This document shows positions 1 through 10,850 of a stretch of 64,000 bases of DNA, piece by piece. This DNA comes from Candidatus Peribacteria bacterium. Lineage in GTDB: Bacteria; Patescibacteriota; Gracilibacteria; UBA1369; LOWO2-01-FULL-3. The stretch is from the NCBI GenBank assembly GCA_943356465.1, contig CALREX010000002.1, forward strand, positions 139,012-203,011, given 5' to 3'. The translations under genes were made by a program, and so were the position numbers. The notes under the pieces were generated by a model that made no database searches, had not been told where the DNA came from, and was given only the letters and a program-made list of their open reading frames with translations. Within the stretch, counting starts at the first letter, position 1. Every line of letters starts with the position of its first letter.

Positions 1-370
1 TTTTTAAAATATTTTCCAAGCTTTGCATTTGCTCTGAAAATCCTAAAACCTGCTTATTGGTTTCGTCCAATTTTGTGAGTTTTTCTGTGACACTTTTGAT
101 CAAAACTGCACTTTCTGAAAACTGTTTTTGTAAAGTAGTTGAAGAATGCTCCAGTCCCCTTGCGATTCTTTCGTTTATTTTATCAAGTTTGTCCTCTGTT
201 TCTTTTCTTGTTTGGCTTCCAACATCACGTATTTCTTTGCGCAAAGAATCTATGTACTGCAAGAGAAGTTTGTCGTCTATTTCTTCTTTTGGCGCAGCTA
301 TTTTTGTATATGCAAGAAAACCCAAAATCCCTAAAATGCCCAGACCTATAATGAGAATTGCAACTTCCAT
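1..370 (-). CDS. rmuC: DNA recombination protein RmuC, N-terminal part (truncated by window edge)
   Basis: Own translation of the minus strand from ATG at 370: MEVAILI.GLGILGILGFLAYTKIAAPKEEIDDKLLLQYIDSLRKEIRDV...QVLGFSEQMQSLENILK; TM + coiled coil + RmuC-like LGFSEQMQSLENILK; open to window edge, so absent from the ORF track. Confidence 0.8.
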   Translation of the reverse strand, partial: MEVAILIIGLGILGILGFLAYTKIAAPKEEIDDKLLLQYIDSLRKEIRDVGSQTRKETEDKLDKINERIARGLEHSSTTLQKQFSESAVLIKSVTEKLTKLDETNKQVLGFSEQMQSLENILK

Positions 371-415
371 AGCTTTAGTATAAACTACGTACGATTTTTA
401 CAGCTTAAGGTAACT

Positions 416-2587
416 ATGTCAACAAAACTAACCGATCTCGCGGAAAAATTAGGCATTACTCCAAAAGAACTTCGAGAAAAATTGAATGAATTGGGTTCCG
501 GTGTTTCCCCTAAGGCTAGAGTGATTGATGATGATATTGCTGAACTTGTGATGGATGAACTTCAAAAAAATAATGATGTTGCGAAAGTTGAAAAAGATGT
601 AAAAGTCCCTCTGCAAGATGTTTCATCTGAAAATAAAGATTTGCTTGAAATGACAGAGTCTCCACGTGATGTTGCCGAGCTTTATGATGAAATTATCGCA
701 GAAGAAAGAGAAAGAGAAATCGTAAAAAGCCAAAGAAAAAAAATGGCAGGTAAAGATGCCGGTAGAAAATCTTCAACCGACAGGCCTGCTGCTCCTACTA
801 TTGCAAAAGATTTTGTTGAGATTTCGGATTTTATTACAGTAAAAGAATTTGCAGAAAAAACGGGAATCAAGATCGCGAAGATTATCGGTGAATTGATGAA
901 GAATGGAATTCGTGCGAGTATAAACCAAGAAATTGATTTTGAAACAGCTCAGATTATCGCTGATGATGTGGGAGTAAAACTTAAGAGGATTAGAACTGCC
1001 GCCTCTGCTGAAGAGCTTATTGCAGGAAATATTTCAAATCTTCTTAAAGAAGATGATTCAAGTGTTCTTAAAACAAGACCTCCGGTCGTTGTAGTAATGG
1101 GACATGTAGATCATGGTAAGACAAAACTTCTAGATGCGATCAGGTCGACTGATGTCGTTTCCGGTGAGTCTGGTGGAATTACTCAGCATATTGGAGCTTA
1201 TCAGGTTCTTAAGAAGGGAAAACTTATTACTTTTCTTGATACTCCAGGACATGAAGCCTTCACAGCGATGAGGGCGCGCGGTGCTAAAGTAACCGATATT
1301 GCGGTACTTGTAGTCGCGGCTGATGAAGGAGTTAAACCTCAAACTATTGAAGCTATCAACCACGCGAAAGAAGCTGGCGTGCCTATTATTGTTGCTATGA
1401 ATAAGATAGATAAGCCAAATATTAATCCTGACAAAGTAAAGGGTGAACTTGCAGAGCACGGACTTCAGCCTGAAGATTGGGGTGGAGATACCGTAATTGT
1501 TCCTGTTTCAGCTTTAACAAAACAAGGAATTGATGATTTACTGGAAATGATTTTGCTTAATGCTGAAATTTTAAATTTGAAAGCGAATTATGATCGTGAG
1601 GCTGTTGGTACTGTTATAGAAGCGCATTTGGACCATAGTCTTGGACCTGTTGCGACTGTTCTTGTGAATACAGGAACATTGCATCTTATGGACAATGTTG
1701 TTATCGGAAATTCACACGGAAGAATCAAATTGATGCGTGATCATAACGGAAAACCTGTAAGGTATGCCAATCCTTCCACTCCTGTACAGATTGCTGGACT
1801 TTCTGTAACCCCTGTAAGTGGAGATATTTTGCAAGTTGTCAAAGATGAAAAAATGGCTAAACAAAAAGCTGAGGAAATCGGAATGATTACAAAAAAACGA
1901 GATGAAGAAAAGGGATCTTCAATCGGACAGATTATGTCTAAAATCAAATCTGATAAAATTTTGAAGATTGTCCTTAAGGCTGATACAAAAGGTTCTCTTG
2001 AGGCTATCAAACAATCTTTGGCAAAGATTCAAAATGATGACGTAGCGATAAAAGTTATTCACAGCGGAGTTGGAACTATTACTGAATCCGATGTTACAAT
2101 GGCTGCTGCAAGTCACGGTATTGTGGTTGGATTCCATAGTGATTTTGATGCGCCTTATGTTGAAAAAACTGCGGAAAGGGAAGGTGTTGAAGTGAGGAAA
2201 TACACAATTATTTATAATTTGCTTGAGGAAGTTACAAAGCTCTTGAGCGGCTTGCTTGAGCCGGAAATTGTTGAAGTAATTATCGGAAGAGCTGAAGTGA
2301 AAATGATATTTCTTACAAAGAAAAAAGAAATGGTTATCGGATGTAGAGTCACCAGCGGAAAGCTTGAGAATAAGGCAAAATTACGTGTTATTCGCGGAAG
2401 AACAAAAGAAGATACAGATAATATTGTTGGAACAGGAGTTCTAGAATCTTTGCGTAAAGTTAATGAAGTTGTACATGAAATCGGAGCCGGAAATGAATGT
2501 GGAATCAAATTTGTTGGAGACGTAGCTCTTGAAGTCGACGATATTCTTGAGGCCTTCAAGCAAGAAAAGAAAATACGAACAGTTTAA
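416..2587 (+). CDS. infB: Translation initiation factor IF-2
   Basis: GTPase motifs [32 protein letters not shown]-terminal IF-2 domains; 723 aa. Confidence 0.97.
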   Translation: MSTKLTDLAEKLGITPKELREKLNELGSGVSPKARVIDDDIAELVMDELQKNNDVAKVEKDVKVPLQDVSSENKDLLEMTESPRDVAELYDEIIAEEREREIVKSQRKKMAGKDAGRKSSTDRPAAPTIAKDFVEISDFITVKEFAEKTGIKIAKIIGELMKNGIRASINQEIDFETAQIIADDVGVKLKRIRTAASAEELIAGNISNLLKEDDSSVLKTRPPVVVVMGHVDHGKTKLLDAIRSTDVVSGESGGITQHIGAYQVLKKGKLITFLDTPGHEAFTAMRARGAKVTDIAVLVVAADEGVKPQTIEAINHAKEAGVPIIVAMNKIDKPNINPDKVKGELAEHGLQPEDWGGDTVIVPVSALTKQGIDDLLEMILLNAEILNLKANYDREAVGTVIEAHLDHSLGPVATVLVNTGTLHLMDNVVIGNSHGRIKLMRDHNGKPVRYANPSTPVQIAGLSVTPVSGDILQVVKDEKMAKQKAEEIGMITKKRDEEKGSSIGQIMSKIKSDKILKIVLKADTKGSLEAIKQSLAKIQNDDVAIKVIHSGVGTITESDVTMAAASHGIVVGFHSDFDAPYVEKTAEREGVEVRKYTIIYNLLEEVTKLLSGLLEPEIVEVIIGRAEVKMIFLTKKKEMVIGCRVTSGKLENKAKLRVIRGRTKEDTDNIVGTGVLESLRKVNEVVHEIGAGNECGIKFVGDVALEVDDILEAFKQEKKIRTV

Positions 2588-2590
2588 ATC

Positions 2591-2986
2591 ATGGCAAAAG
2601 CGGAACAAATAAAACTCAAAACTCATAAAGACGACAGGGGAAATCTTACTGTGGTGGAATTTAAAGATTATTTTGATTGGGAGGCGAAGCGTGTTTATTA
2701 TCTTACTGATGTCACTTTGCCACGTGGCGGACATGCTGTGAAACATGAAAAAAAACTGTACATTTGCCAAAAAGGAACTGTGAAAGCGAGGCTTCATGAT
2801 GGTGTTCAGTGGATCGATTTCTCTTTGCAAGGTCCGGATGATGCGATTTTAATGAATGAAATGTGTTTCAGAGATTTCTATGATTTTTCGCCTGATGCTG
2901 TACTTATGGCTATTTCTTCAGTAAACTATGTGCCTGAAGATTACATATATGATTTAAATGAATTTATAAAATACGTAAATGTCTAA
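2591..2986 (+). CDS. Cupin sugar 3,4-ketoisomerase, FdtA/QdtA/WxcM-like
   Basis: 131 aa; DDRGNLTVVE..., RGGHAVKHEKKLYICQKGTVKARLHDG typical of WxcM/FdtA cupins; next to rfbB. Confidence 0.75.
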   Translation: MAKAEQIKLKTHKDDRGNLTVVEFKDYFDWEAKRVYYLTDVTLPRGGHAVKHEKKLYICQKGTVKARLHDGVQWIDFSLQGPDDAILMNEMCFRDFYDFSPDAVLMAISSVNYVPEDYIYDLNEFIKYVNV

Positions 2987-4013
2987 AATATTAATTACAG
3001 GAGGAGCTGGTTTTATCGGAAGCAACTTCGTACACTACAGATTCGAAAATTATACTGACGATGAAATTTATGTTTTGGATAAACTGACTTATGCTGGAAA
3101 TTTGGATAATTTAAGTGACGTTTTGGAGAGTCCTCGTGTGCATTTTGTACAAGGAGATATCACTGATAAAGCTTTTATTGATGCGCTTTTTGAAAAAGAA
3201 AAATTTGATGTTGTCGTGAATTTTGCGGCAGAAACTCATGTCGATAGAAGTATTACAGGACCTAGCATTTTTGTTCTTACAAATATTGTCGGAACACATA
3301 ATTTGCTTGAGGCTTCACGCTTGAATGGTGTGAAAAGATATCATCAAGTTTCGACGGATGAGGTCTATGGAGATCTTGGAACTGATTCAAAAGATTATTT
3401 TACAGAGAGCACTCCTATCGCGCCAAATTGTCCTTATGCGGCTTCGAAAGCCTCTGCGGACTTGCTTGTGAGAAGTTATTTTGAAACATATCAAATGCCT
3501 GTGACGATCAGCAGATGCAGTAATAATTATGGACCTTACCAATTTCCTGAAAAGTTAGTCCCCTATTTCTTCAGGCTGATTGCGGAAAACAAGCCTGTAC
3601 CGGTTTATGGAGACGGTAAAAACGTGAGAGATTGGCTTTATGTTATTGATCACTGTCGTGCTATTGATATGATTTTGGCTAAGGGACGAGTCGGCGAGGT
3701 TTACAATATTGGCGGAAACAATGAAAAAACAAATCTTGAAATCACAAAATTTTTGCTGGAGTTTTTGGGTAAAGACGAAAGCTTGATTACTTATGTGAAT
3801 GACAGACTTGCTCATGATCGTCGCTATGCGATCGATTCAACTAAACTACAAAACGAGCTCGGCTGGAAGCCATCTGTGAACTTCGCAGAAGGAATTCAAA
3901 AAACTTTTGATTGGTACAAATCTCACGAAGAGTGGGCGAAAAAATTAATGGATAAATTGGAAGAAAGAAAACATCAAACTGTCAGCAAAACGCCGCTAAG
4001 TGCGACGAGGTAG
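2979..4013 (+). CDS. rfbB: dTDP-glucose 4,6-dehydratase
   Basis: ITGGAGFIGSNFVHY, FAAETHVDRSI, YGPYQFPEKL; 344 aa. Confidence 0.96.
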   Translation: MSKILITGGAGFIGSNFVHYRFENYTDDEIYVLDKLTYAGNLDNLSDVLESPRVHFVQGDITDKAFIDALFEKEKFDVVVNFAAETHVDRSITGPSIFVLTNIVGTHNLLEASRLNGVKRYHQVSTDEVYGDLGTDSKDYFTESTPIAPNCPYAASKASADLLVRSYFETYQMPVTISRCSNNYGPYQFPEKLVPYFFRLIAENKPVPVYGDGKNVRDWLYVIDHCRAIDMILAKGRVGEVYNIGGNNEKTNLEITKFLLEFLGKDESLITYVNDRLAHDRRYAIDSTKLQNELGWKPSVNFAEGIQKTFDWYKSHEEWAKKLMDKLEERKHQTVSKTPLSATR

Positions 4014-4081
4014 GAAACTATATTCCAAATTTTCCATCTTAGTGCTATATTTTGCTGGCATTAAAAATTTATTATTAGATC

Positions 4082-5809
4082 ATGAGATACAGCAAACTTT
4101 TCGGACGAACGAGGCACAATCCTCCATGTGATGCGGATAGCGTGAATGCGAAACTGCTGACACAGGCGGGATTTGTAGAAAAATTGGCAGCTGGAATTTA
4201 TAATTTTTTGCCGCTTGGACAAAGAGTTCTTACTAAAGTCTGTAATATTATTCGTGAGGAAATGAACGCAGTGGAAGGCCAAGAAATCCTTATGCCGTCG
4301 CTTCATCCTGTCGATATTTGGGAAACTACAGGACGAAGAAAAACTATGGATGAAATTTTGTATAAAACTCGTGCGAGCGGAGATAAGGAATTCGTTTTTG
4401 GGCCTAGCCATGAGGAAGTTGTCACTCCCCTAGTCGCAAAATATATTCAATCTTACAAAGATTTACCACTTTCTGTCTACCAAATTCAAACAAAATTTCG
4501 TGATGAACCACGTGCAAAATCAGGACTTCTTCGCGGACGTGAATTTGGAATGAAAGACATGTACAGTTTTCATACTGATGAAGCGGATTTGGACAAATAT
4601 TATGAAGTCGTAAAAGACGCTTATTTAAAAGTTTTCGAGAGATGTGGCCTTACCGCTTACGTTATCGAGGCTTCCGGTGGAGCTTTTTCAGATAAATTTT
4701 CGCATGAATTTTCTGTAGAAACTCCTGCAGGTGAAGACACAATTATTCTTTGTGAAAAATGTGGAACAGCGCAAAATCTTGAGATCGCAGAAGGTTGCTC
4801 TGCTTGCGTGTGCGGTAAAGATTGCGGAAACAAATGCTGTGATGAAAAAGAACTTCCAATGGAAGAAGTAAAAATCGAAAGAGGGTTTTCTGTTGCAGAA
4901 AATGCAAAGGCTCACAATGTTCCTGATGCTAAAATTTTGAAGACTGTTGTTTATGAAGTTGAAGATGGTGGGCTTATCGGAATTGTAATTCGTGGAGATT
5001 TGAATGTTAGTGATGTCAAGCTCGAAAGATATCTCAAAAGAAGGCTTAGACCAGCCACTCCTGAGGCATTGAAAAAGGTCGGACTTGTTCAGGGATATAT
5101 TTCTCCTGTAAATATTCCAGAAGAAATCGGTATTTCTTTTGTCGCAGACAATTCAATAAAAGGTGTGAAAAATTTTGTTACCGGTGCAAATAAATTTGGA
5201 TTGGATTATAAAAATGTAAATGTCGGAACTGATTTCATAGTGAAAGAATTTGCTGATTTGGTTGAGGTAAAAACAGGTTTCAAATGTCCAAAATGTCACA
5301 CGGCTCTTTCAGAAATCAAGGCTGTTGAAGGTGGAAATATTTTCAAACTTGGAACAAAATTTGCAAATGCTTTCGGCATGAATTTTGCTGATAATGATGG
5401 CAAACTTAAACCTGTCGTAATGGGATGTTATGGAATCGGAACGACACGTTTGGTTGGAACAATTGTAGAAGCCAAACATGATGAGAAAGGCATTATCTGG
5501 CCAAAAAGCGTTGCTCCTTATTTAGTGCATTTGATATCTCTTGGAAATGATAAAGATGTTCTTAATGACGCTGAAGATTTGTATAAAAAACTTAATAAAG
5601 AAGGAATCGAAGTTTTGTTTGATGATCGTGAAGCAACTGCCGGAGTAAAATTAAATGATGCAGATTTGATTGGAATTCCACTTAGAATTGTTATAAGCAA
5701 GCGAACACTTGAATCAAAAAGCGTTGAATGGAAGGAAAGAACAAATGCAGAAAGTGAAATTGTGCCTTTAGCAAGCCTTGTAAAAAAGATTAAAGAATTT
5801 CAAAAATAA
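4082..5809 (+). CDS. proS: Prolyl-tRNA synthetase
   Basis: Class II aaRS motifs, RDEPRAKSGLLRGREFGMKDMYSFH; bacterial-type editing insertion; 575 aa. Confidence 0.97.
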   Translation: MRYSKLFGRTRHNPPCDADSVNAKLLTQAGFVEKLAAGIYNFLPLGQRVLTKVCNIIREEMNAVEGQEILMPSLHPVDIWETTGRRKTMDEILYKTRASGDKEFVFGPSHEEVVTPLVAKYIQSYKDLPLSVYQIQTKFRDEPRAKSGLLRGREFGMKDMYSFHTDEADLDKYYEVVKDAYLKVFERCGLTAYVIEASGGAFSDKFSHEFSVETPAGEDTIILCEKCGTAQNLEIAEGCSACVCGKDCGNKCCDEKELPMEEVKIERGFSVAENAKAHNVPDAKILKTVVYEVEDGGLIGIVIRGDLNVSDVKLERYLKRRLRPATPEALKKVGLVQGYISPVNIPEEIGISFVADNSIKGVKNFVTGANKFGLDYKNVNVGTDFIVKEFADLVEVKTGFKCPKCHTALSEIKAVEGGNIFKLGTKFANAFGMNFADNDGKLKPVVMGCYGIGTTRLVGTIVEAKHDEKGIIWPKSVAPYLVHLISLGNDKDVLNDAEDLYKKLNKEGIEVLFDDREATAGVKLNDADLIGIPLRIVISKRTLESKSVEWKERTNAESEIVPLASLVKKIKEFQK

Positions 5810-5814
5810 TTTTC

Positions 5815-6669
5815 ATGAGAATTCTTTTGTTCGGAAAATCCGGCATGTTGGGTTCGTGTCTTTATGAAAATCTTTCTGAACATGGACATAGCGTTTTTGG
5901 CTTTACGAGCAGTGATGGTGATATTACTAATACCAGAAAACTTAAAATTCTTTTTGAGGAACTTACGCCTGATATAGTTATAAATTGTGCAGCTTATACT
6001 GCTGTTGATGACGCTGAAAAAAATCAAGACTTGGCCATGAAAATAAACGGAAGATGCACCGGAAAACTCGCTGAATTATGCAAAACATATAAAGCTGTCT
6101 TGATTCATTTTAGTACTGATTATGTCTTTGATGGACACAAAAAAACGTGGAAAGAATCGGATAAAACATCTCCTTTAAATATTTATGGAGAATCAAAATT
6201 GCTCGGAGAAAAATTGATTGCTGAGAATATGAAAAAATTTTTTATAATCAGAACTTCTTGGCTTTTCGGAGAAAACGGGAAAAATTTTGTGGACACAATG
6301 GCGGTTTTAGGAAAAGAAAAAGATGAGGTGAGCGTAGTGAATGACCAATTTGGTTCACCAACTTATACAAAAGATCTTGCTGAGAAAGTTATAGAATTTT
6401 TTGTGAAGAAAAAGCCTATTTTGGCATATGGAATTTATCACATCACAAACAGTGGAACGACTAATTGGAGTGATTTTGCTACATATATTTTCAAAACACT
6501 TTTCTTAGAAACAAAAGTAAAAGAAATCACGGCCGAAAAGTTTAATCGACCTGCAAAAAGACCAAAATATTCAACTTTAAAAAGCACAAAATTTGATTTT
6601 GGAATGAGACCTTGGAGGAAAGCGGTCAAAGATTATTTAAGAAAATATTTCATCATTGCACCGTATTAG
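5815..6669 (+). CDS. rfbD: dTDP-4-dehydrorhamnose reductase
   Basis: LLFGKSGMLGSCL, NCAAYTAVDDAE, STDYVFDG, RTSWLFG; 284 aa. Confidence 0.93.
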   Translation: MRILLFGKSGMLGSCLYENLSEHGHSVFGFTSSDGDITNTRKLKILFEELTPDIVINCAAYTAVDDAEKNQDLAMKINGRCTGKLAELCKTYKAVLIHFSTDYVFDGHKKTWKESDKTSPLNIYGESKLLGEKLIAENMKKFFIIRTSWLFGENGKNFVDTMAVLGKEKDEVSVVNDQFGSPTYTKDLAEKVIEFFVKKKPILAYGIYHITNSGTTNWSDFATYIFKTLFLETKVKEITAEKFNRPAKRPKYSTLKSTKFDFGMRPWRKAVKDYLRKYFIIAPY

Positions 6670-6728
6670 AACTACTGTTGCTATTTTTGGCGTTTTGTTG
6701 TTTAATTTAGTAGTCTTAACTTAAGATT

Positions 6729-7598
6729 ATGCGAGGAATTATACTGGCGGGAGGAACTGGAAGTAGGCTTTATCCGCTTACCAAAGTCACGAATAAGCAT
6801 TTATTACCGGTTTACAATAAACCGATGGTGTATTATCCGCTTTATGCTTTGAAGAGTGCCGGAATAACGAACGTGCTTATAGTCTCCGGAAAGGGGCATA
6901 GCGGCAGTTTTCTTGAACTTCTAGGCTCAGGTGCCAATGTTGGCATGAAAATCTCGTACGAGGTGCAGGAAGAGGCAGGAGGTATCGCCCAGGCCTTAAG
7001 TCTTGCTCAGGATTTTGCAAATAATGAAAAGATCGTTGTAATACTTGGTGATAACATTTTCGAAGATGATTTGACCGATGCTGTAAATGAGTTCAAAGCC
7101 GTACCAAGAGGTGCGAGAATTTTTCTTAAAGAGGTTAAAAATCCACACGCTTATGGAGTTGCTACTATTGAAAATGAAAAAGTTAAAAACATAGTAGAGA
7201 AGCCAAAAAATCCAGCTTCAAATCTTGCTGTTAGTGGATGTTATATGTACGATCCACAAGTTTTTGATGTTATTAAAGGCCTAAAACCTTCAAATAGGAA
7301 TGAGCTTGAGATCACTGATGTCAATAACTTTTATCTTGAACAAGGCACTCTAAAACATTCGATTTTGAATGGATTTTGGGGTGATTGTGGAGAATCTTTT
7401 GATAGTCTTATGGATGCAGGCAAACTTGTACAAAATAGCCGTTTGGCTCAAGTAGACGAGCATCTTTGTGTAAATGAAAGTGAGCGTGAAGTAAGGCATG
7501 GCTCCCTAACCGATAGAAATAACGGTAGCTTTGATAAAGATAACAAATCTATCAAGGATCTTTTTACTTCGGAAGTTTCTTCAAATAAAGTGAAATAA
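6729..7598 (+). CDS. rfbA: Glucose-1-phosphate thymidylyltransferase
   Basis: GIILAGGTGSRLYPLT, KPMVYYPL, GDNIFEDD, EKPKNPASNLAVSGCYMYD; 289 aa. Confidence 0.94.
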   Translation: MRGIILAGGTGSRLYPLTKVTNKHLLPVYNKPMVYYPLYALKSAGITNVLIVSGKGHSGSFLELLGSGANVGMKISYEVQEEAGGIAQALSLAQDFANNEKIVVILGDNIFEDDLTDAVNEFKAVPRGARIFLKEVKNPHAYGVATIENEKVKNIVEKPKNPASNLAVSGCYMYDPQVFDVIKGLKPSNRNELEITDVNNFYLEQGTLKHSILNGFWGDCGESFDSLMDAGKLVQNSRLAQVDEHLCVNESEREVRHGSLTDRNNGSFDKDNKSIKDLFTSEVSSNKVK

Positions 7599-8655
7599 AT
7601 TCGTCGATTTTTTCCGAAAAATGCTTTTTTGAAGTTTTTATTTTTTTGTTGTAAAGATTTTTTAATGTTTCAAATGAAACATTTTGCATCTCAAGAAGAT
7701 TTTCTTTTGCTCCCATATAATCCACCAAGTTTTCAACTTTCTCAGCGTAATTTATGGCTACAAATTGCGTGTTTGTCAGCATTGCCGTGATTATTGAATG
7801 AAGACGCATGCAGACAGCGAAATTTGCATTTTTAAAAAGATTTATGGCTTCTTCCGAAGATTTTGGAGTGATGATGCTCAAACTGCTATCCTTGTCGCTT
7901 GCTTGAGGACTATCCCCTACCATTCCTTTTATTTCTTTGTGTAAAATCTCATCATTATCTACCTGACCTGTTTGAAAATTCACAAATTTTACATTCATCT
8001 TTTCCTCTTGCTTTAGCCATTTTACGAATTGTGCAAAGTTATTCTTAAATTCTTCCGTTAAATTTTGCATTTGTCTTAATGCGATTATTACATCTTTGGA
8101 TGGCGCTGAATCATGATCGATTCCGTGTAATGACATCTGTTTTTCATACACATTGTTTCCTCTATAAAAAGCCAAATCCGGCACTACAACTATTTTCTTT
8201 GTCACACCGATTTTTTTCAAATTTTCTTTCGATTTTTCGTCACGAACACTTATCAAAGTTGCTTTATTGAAAATGTTTTTTACTAATTTTTTGATATATT
8301 TATTTTTGATTTTTCCGACACTTTGCCCAAGCATCAAAACCGGTTTTTGATTTCGATAGGCGTATATCGCTTGAAGGCCCCAAATAATGTTTGCATAATT
8401 ACTTAAAGAACCGAAAAGCCCACCGCCTCCGAGTATGAAATAATCACAATTTTTTACTTTTTCTTTTGTATTTTTATTCCTGCCAAAAATCCATTTTATT
8501 CCACTTTTGATTCCCGCAGGAAATTTTTCGTCCCCCTTAAGCACACAAATTTCCGCAGCATTGTCAGCTTTTTTAAGCATTTCAATCATACCTTCTAGAA
8601 TCATTTCATCTCCAAGATTCTGTGCTCCGTAATTTCCTACAACAACGTATTTCAT
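7564..8655 (-). CDS. csaB: Polysaccharide pyruvyl transferase CsaB-like
   Basis: MKYVVVGNYGAQNLGDEMILEGMI, ILGGGGLFGS, GQSVG, SVRDEKS, MRLHSIITAM; start placed at internal ATG 8655 rather than TTG 8676. Confidence 0.85.
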   Translation of the reverse strand: MKYVVVGNYGAQNLGDEMILEGMIEMLKKADNAAEICVLKGDEKFPAGIKSGIKWIFGRNKNTKEKVKNCDYFILGGGGLFGSLSNYANIIWGLQAIYAYRNQKPVLMLGQSVGKIKNKYIKKLVKNIFNKATLISVRDEKSKENLKKIGVTKKIVVVPDLAFYRGNNVYEKQMSLHGIDHDSAPSKDVIIALRQMQNLTEEFKNNFAQFVKWLKQEEKMNVKFVNFQTGQVDNDEILHKEIKGMVGDSPQASDKDSSLSIITPKSSEEAINLFKNANFAVCMRLHSIITAMLTNTQFVAINYAEKVENLVDYMGAKENLLEMQNVSFETLKNLYNKKIKTSKKHFSEKIDEFISLYLKKLPK

Positions 8656-9263
8656 GGCCCTGTTATTAGATTCCAATTATAGCTCATTCTGTGAATCTCG
8701 CAAGGACCATACCTGCCAATTAGGCGTCTATGTTCACGTGTTCCGTATCCTGCATGTTTTTCAAAATTATATGCCGGAAACTCTTTTGAGTAATATTCCA
8801 TTAATTTATCTCTAAAAACTTTTGCCACTACAGAAGCAGCCGCAATGCATTTTACTTTTGTATCACCTTTTATGATTGTTTTGTATGGAATGTCTAAAAT
8901 TTGCTTGTCTCTACCATCTATGAGCACAATATCTGGAGTTTTTTCTAAATGATCTATACACATTTTGTTTGCTAATCTGATTGCGTTTGCAATATTTATT
9001 TCATCAATTGTTTTATGTGAAACTATGGCAATAGAATAATCTACTGCGTTTTCCATAATGATCGGAAAAAGTGCTTCCCTCTGAGCTTTTGTTAGCTGTT
9101 TTGAATCTTTTAATCCAGGAATTTTTGCATTTTCTTTTAGTATTACGGCGGCTGAAATAACCGGTCCGGCCAAAGGACCACGGCCAACTTCATCTATGCC
9201 TGCTATAAGAGAAAAGCCGTTTCTATGAAGATCAGCCTCAATTGAGATAAAGTATGTTTTCAT
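8652..9263 (-). CDS. rnhB: Ribonuclease HII
   Basis: IAGIDEVGRGPLAGPV, LKDSKQLT, IDG, AAASVVAKVFRD, HAGYGTREH; ends in TGA. Confidence 0.96.
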   Translation of the reverse strand: MKTYFISIEADLHRNGFSLIAGIDEVGRGPLAGPVISAAVILKENAKIPGLKDSKQLTKAQREALFPIIMENAVDYSIAIVSHKTIDEINIANAIRLANKMCIDHLEKTPDIVLIDGRDKQILDIPYKTIIKGDTKVKCIAAASVVAKVFRDKLMEYYSKEFPAYNFEKHAGYGTREHRRLIGRYGPCEIHRMSYNWNLITGP

Positions 9264-9265
9264 AG

Positions 9266-9372
9266 AGAAAGAGATTGCAAATGTATCCTTAAAAATCTGC
9301 TTCGTTGTTCATTTTCCATTATAGCAAAAGAAAACGCAATGATTTTCAAGGATACATTTGCGTTCTCTTTCT
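9266..9372. repeat. Long inverted repeat, 25-nt arms, 57-nt loop, between rplS and rnhB
   Basis: Left arm agaaagagattgcaaatgtatcctt (9266-9290); right arm aaggatacatttgcgttctctttct (9348-9372); 23/25 complementary. Confidence 0.85.
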
Positions 9373-9381
9373 AATTTAAAA

Positions 9382-9897
9382 CTATTTTACCTCTTCTGAA
9401 GAAACAACTTCGTTCTCCACTGATGGAGCTACTGTTTCTTCAACGATTTCTTCTGCAACTTCAGGAGCTGCATCTTTTGCCTTCTGAGCTTCTTCTTTGG
9501 CTTTTTGTACAGCTAATTCTTCTACCGCTTTCTCGAATTCTTTATCGCTTACAAGTGTTTCCTTAAGTCTTGCTGATTTTCCTGTTCTATTCTTCATGTA
9601 GTATAGTTTTGCTCTCCTTACTTTTGATCTCTTTTTAACTTCAATTTTTTCGATCATTGTAGAATAAACCGGAATGACTTTTTCAACTCCGACACCTTCA
9701 ACAACTTTTCTGACAGTGATTGTTGCGTTGATTCCAAAACCACTTCCAACGGCTATTACAAGCCCTTCAAATGCCTGTACACGTTCCTTGTCCCCTTCTT
9801 TAATCTTTTGATAAACTTTAACTGTATCTCCAGGTCTTATTTCAGGAATTTTTTTATCTGATATACCGATATTTTTGAGTTCCTCTGCGATGTTCAT
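9382..9897 (-). CDS. rplS: 50S ribosomal protein L19 with acidic/Ala-Glu C-terminal extension
   Basis: MNIAEEL...[50 protein letters not shown]; start corrected to ATG 9897. Confidence 0.95.
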   Translation of the reverse strand: MNIAEELKNIGISDKKIPEIRPGDTVKVYQKIKEGDKERVQAFEGLVIAVGSGFGINATITVRKVVEGVGVEKVIPVYSTMIEKIEVKKRSKVRRAKLYYMKNRTGKSARLKETLVSDKEFEKAVEELAVQKAKEEAQKAKDAAPEVAEEIVEETVAPSVENEVVSSEEVK

Positions 9898-9972
9898 TGT
9901 ATTTGAATTAAAAGCGTAGCAAATATATAGAAGGTTTAGGCTTAAATCAAGAGAATTTTCGCACAACCTTAT

Positions 9973-10524
9973 CTAGACTTTATTGATCGGAATTTGATTA
10001 TTTGCGTCGTTTAACAGATCTAAGATAAACTTGTCATTGCAATTTATCCTATATTTGTAGTCATTTTCTGTCATAAGAGCGAATTTTACAGGATTCTTTG
10101 TCCTAACTTCATTATTTAGATAGTTTGTAAGCGCATTTTTGTCCAAATCACCGACTACCAACATATCCACTGATTTTGTCGGCATATTTATAAATTGTCC
10201 GGAAATCACGAGAAGTTTCACATTTCCCATCTTCTCTAAATCCCTGGCAATCGTATTTTCAGAAGAAAGGGCTTTTATGATTATATTTTTTAATTCGTCG
10301 TATAATATAAAATCTTTGTTCACTACGTAGTACTTCTTTCTGTTTTTCGTCTTTGTCTTGAGAAGTCCGGCACGTTTAAGGTTGTCCAATTCTCGACGAA
10401 TGGAATTTATTTGTTCATTAAGCTTCCTTGTAAGCTCCCTGATAAAATATTCCTCTTCAGGATTCATCAGAAAGACGGTTAGAAGCTTAATACGCGTGTT
10501 TGACGTAAAAAGTCTTTTTAACAT
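9973..10524 (-). CDS. Winged-helix transcriptional regulator with nucleotidyltransferase-like C-terminal part
   Basis: MLKRLFTSNTRIKLLTVFLMNPEEEYFIRELTRKLNEQINSIRRELDNLKRAGLLKT wHTH; 183 aa. Confidence 0.7.
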   Translation of the reverse strand: MLKRLFTSNTRIKLLTVFLMNPEEEYFIRELTRKLNEQINSIRRELDNLKRAGLLKTKTKNRKKYYVVNKDFILYDELKNIIIKALSSENTIARDLEKMGNVKLLVISGQFINMPTKSVDMLVVGDLDKNALTNYLNNEVRTKNPVKFALMTENDYKYRINCNDKFILDLLNDANNQIPINKV

Positions 10525-10591
10525 TTTGCCCTAGTTTTATGCCCTTTTCGACTGGAGTGTATAATTTTTTTAAACAACTTGCAACATTTTT

Positions 10592-10819
10592 TTATTCAAA
10601 TGTCTCAGGATTGTCGAGCGTACGGCTCAAAAAGGCATGATAAAATGCCCCCGTAAATATTCCAATTACCGCTATAACCAAGATTACAACAGCAGGGCTG
10701 GCATTTATTTCCGTAAAAACAAGATTAAGTTTTGTCAATGAAGAATTTATATTGAAGTACGCGACTACGCCTAAAAATACAGTAAAAATGATTGAACTAA
10801 TGAGGTAAAAAGCTTTCAT
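10592..10819 (-). CDS. LapA/DUF1049-like small membrane protein
   Basis: MKAFYLISSIIFTVFLGVVAYFNINSS...PAVVILVIAVIGIFTGAFYHAFL; two TM helices; start set at internal ATG. Confidence 0.55.
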   Translation of the reverse strand: MKAFYLISSIIFTVFLGVVAYFNINSSLTKLNLVFTEINASPAVVILVIAVIGIFTGAFYHAFLSRTLDNPETFE

Positions 10820-10850
10820 AGGTGTTTTATTGGCTGGTTTTATCTTAGGT

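Noticed and set aside
57-383. Plus-strand ORFs at the window start
   Set aside because: Antisense to a clear RmuC N-terminus on the minus strand.
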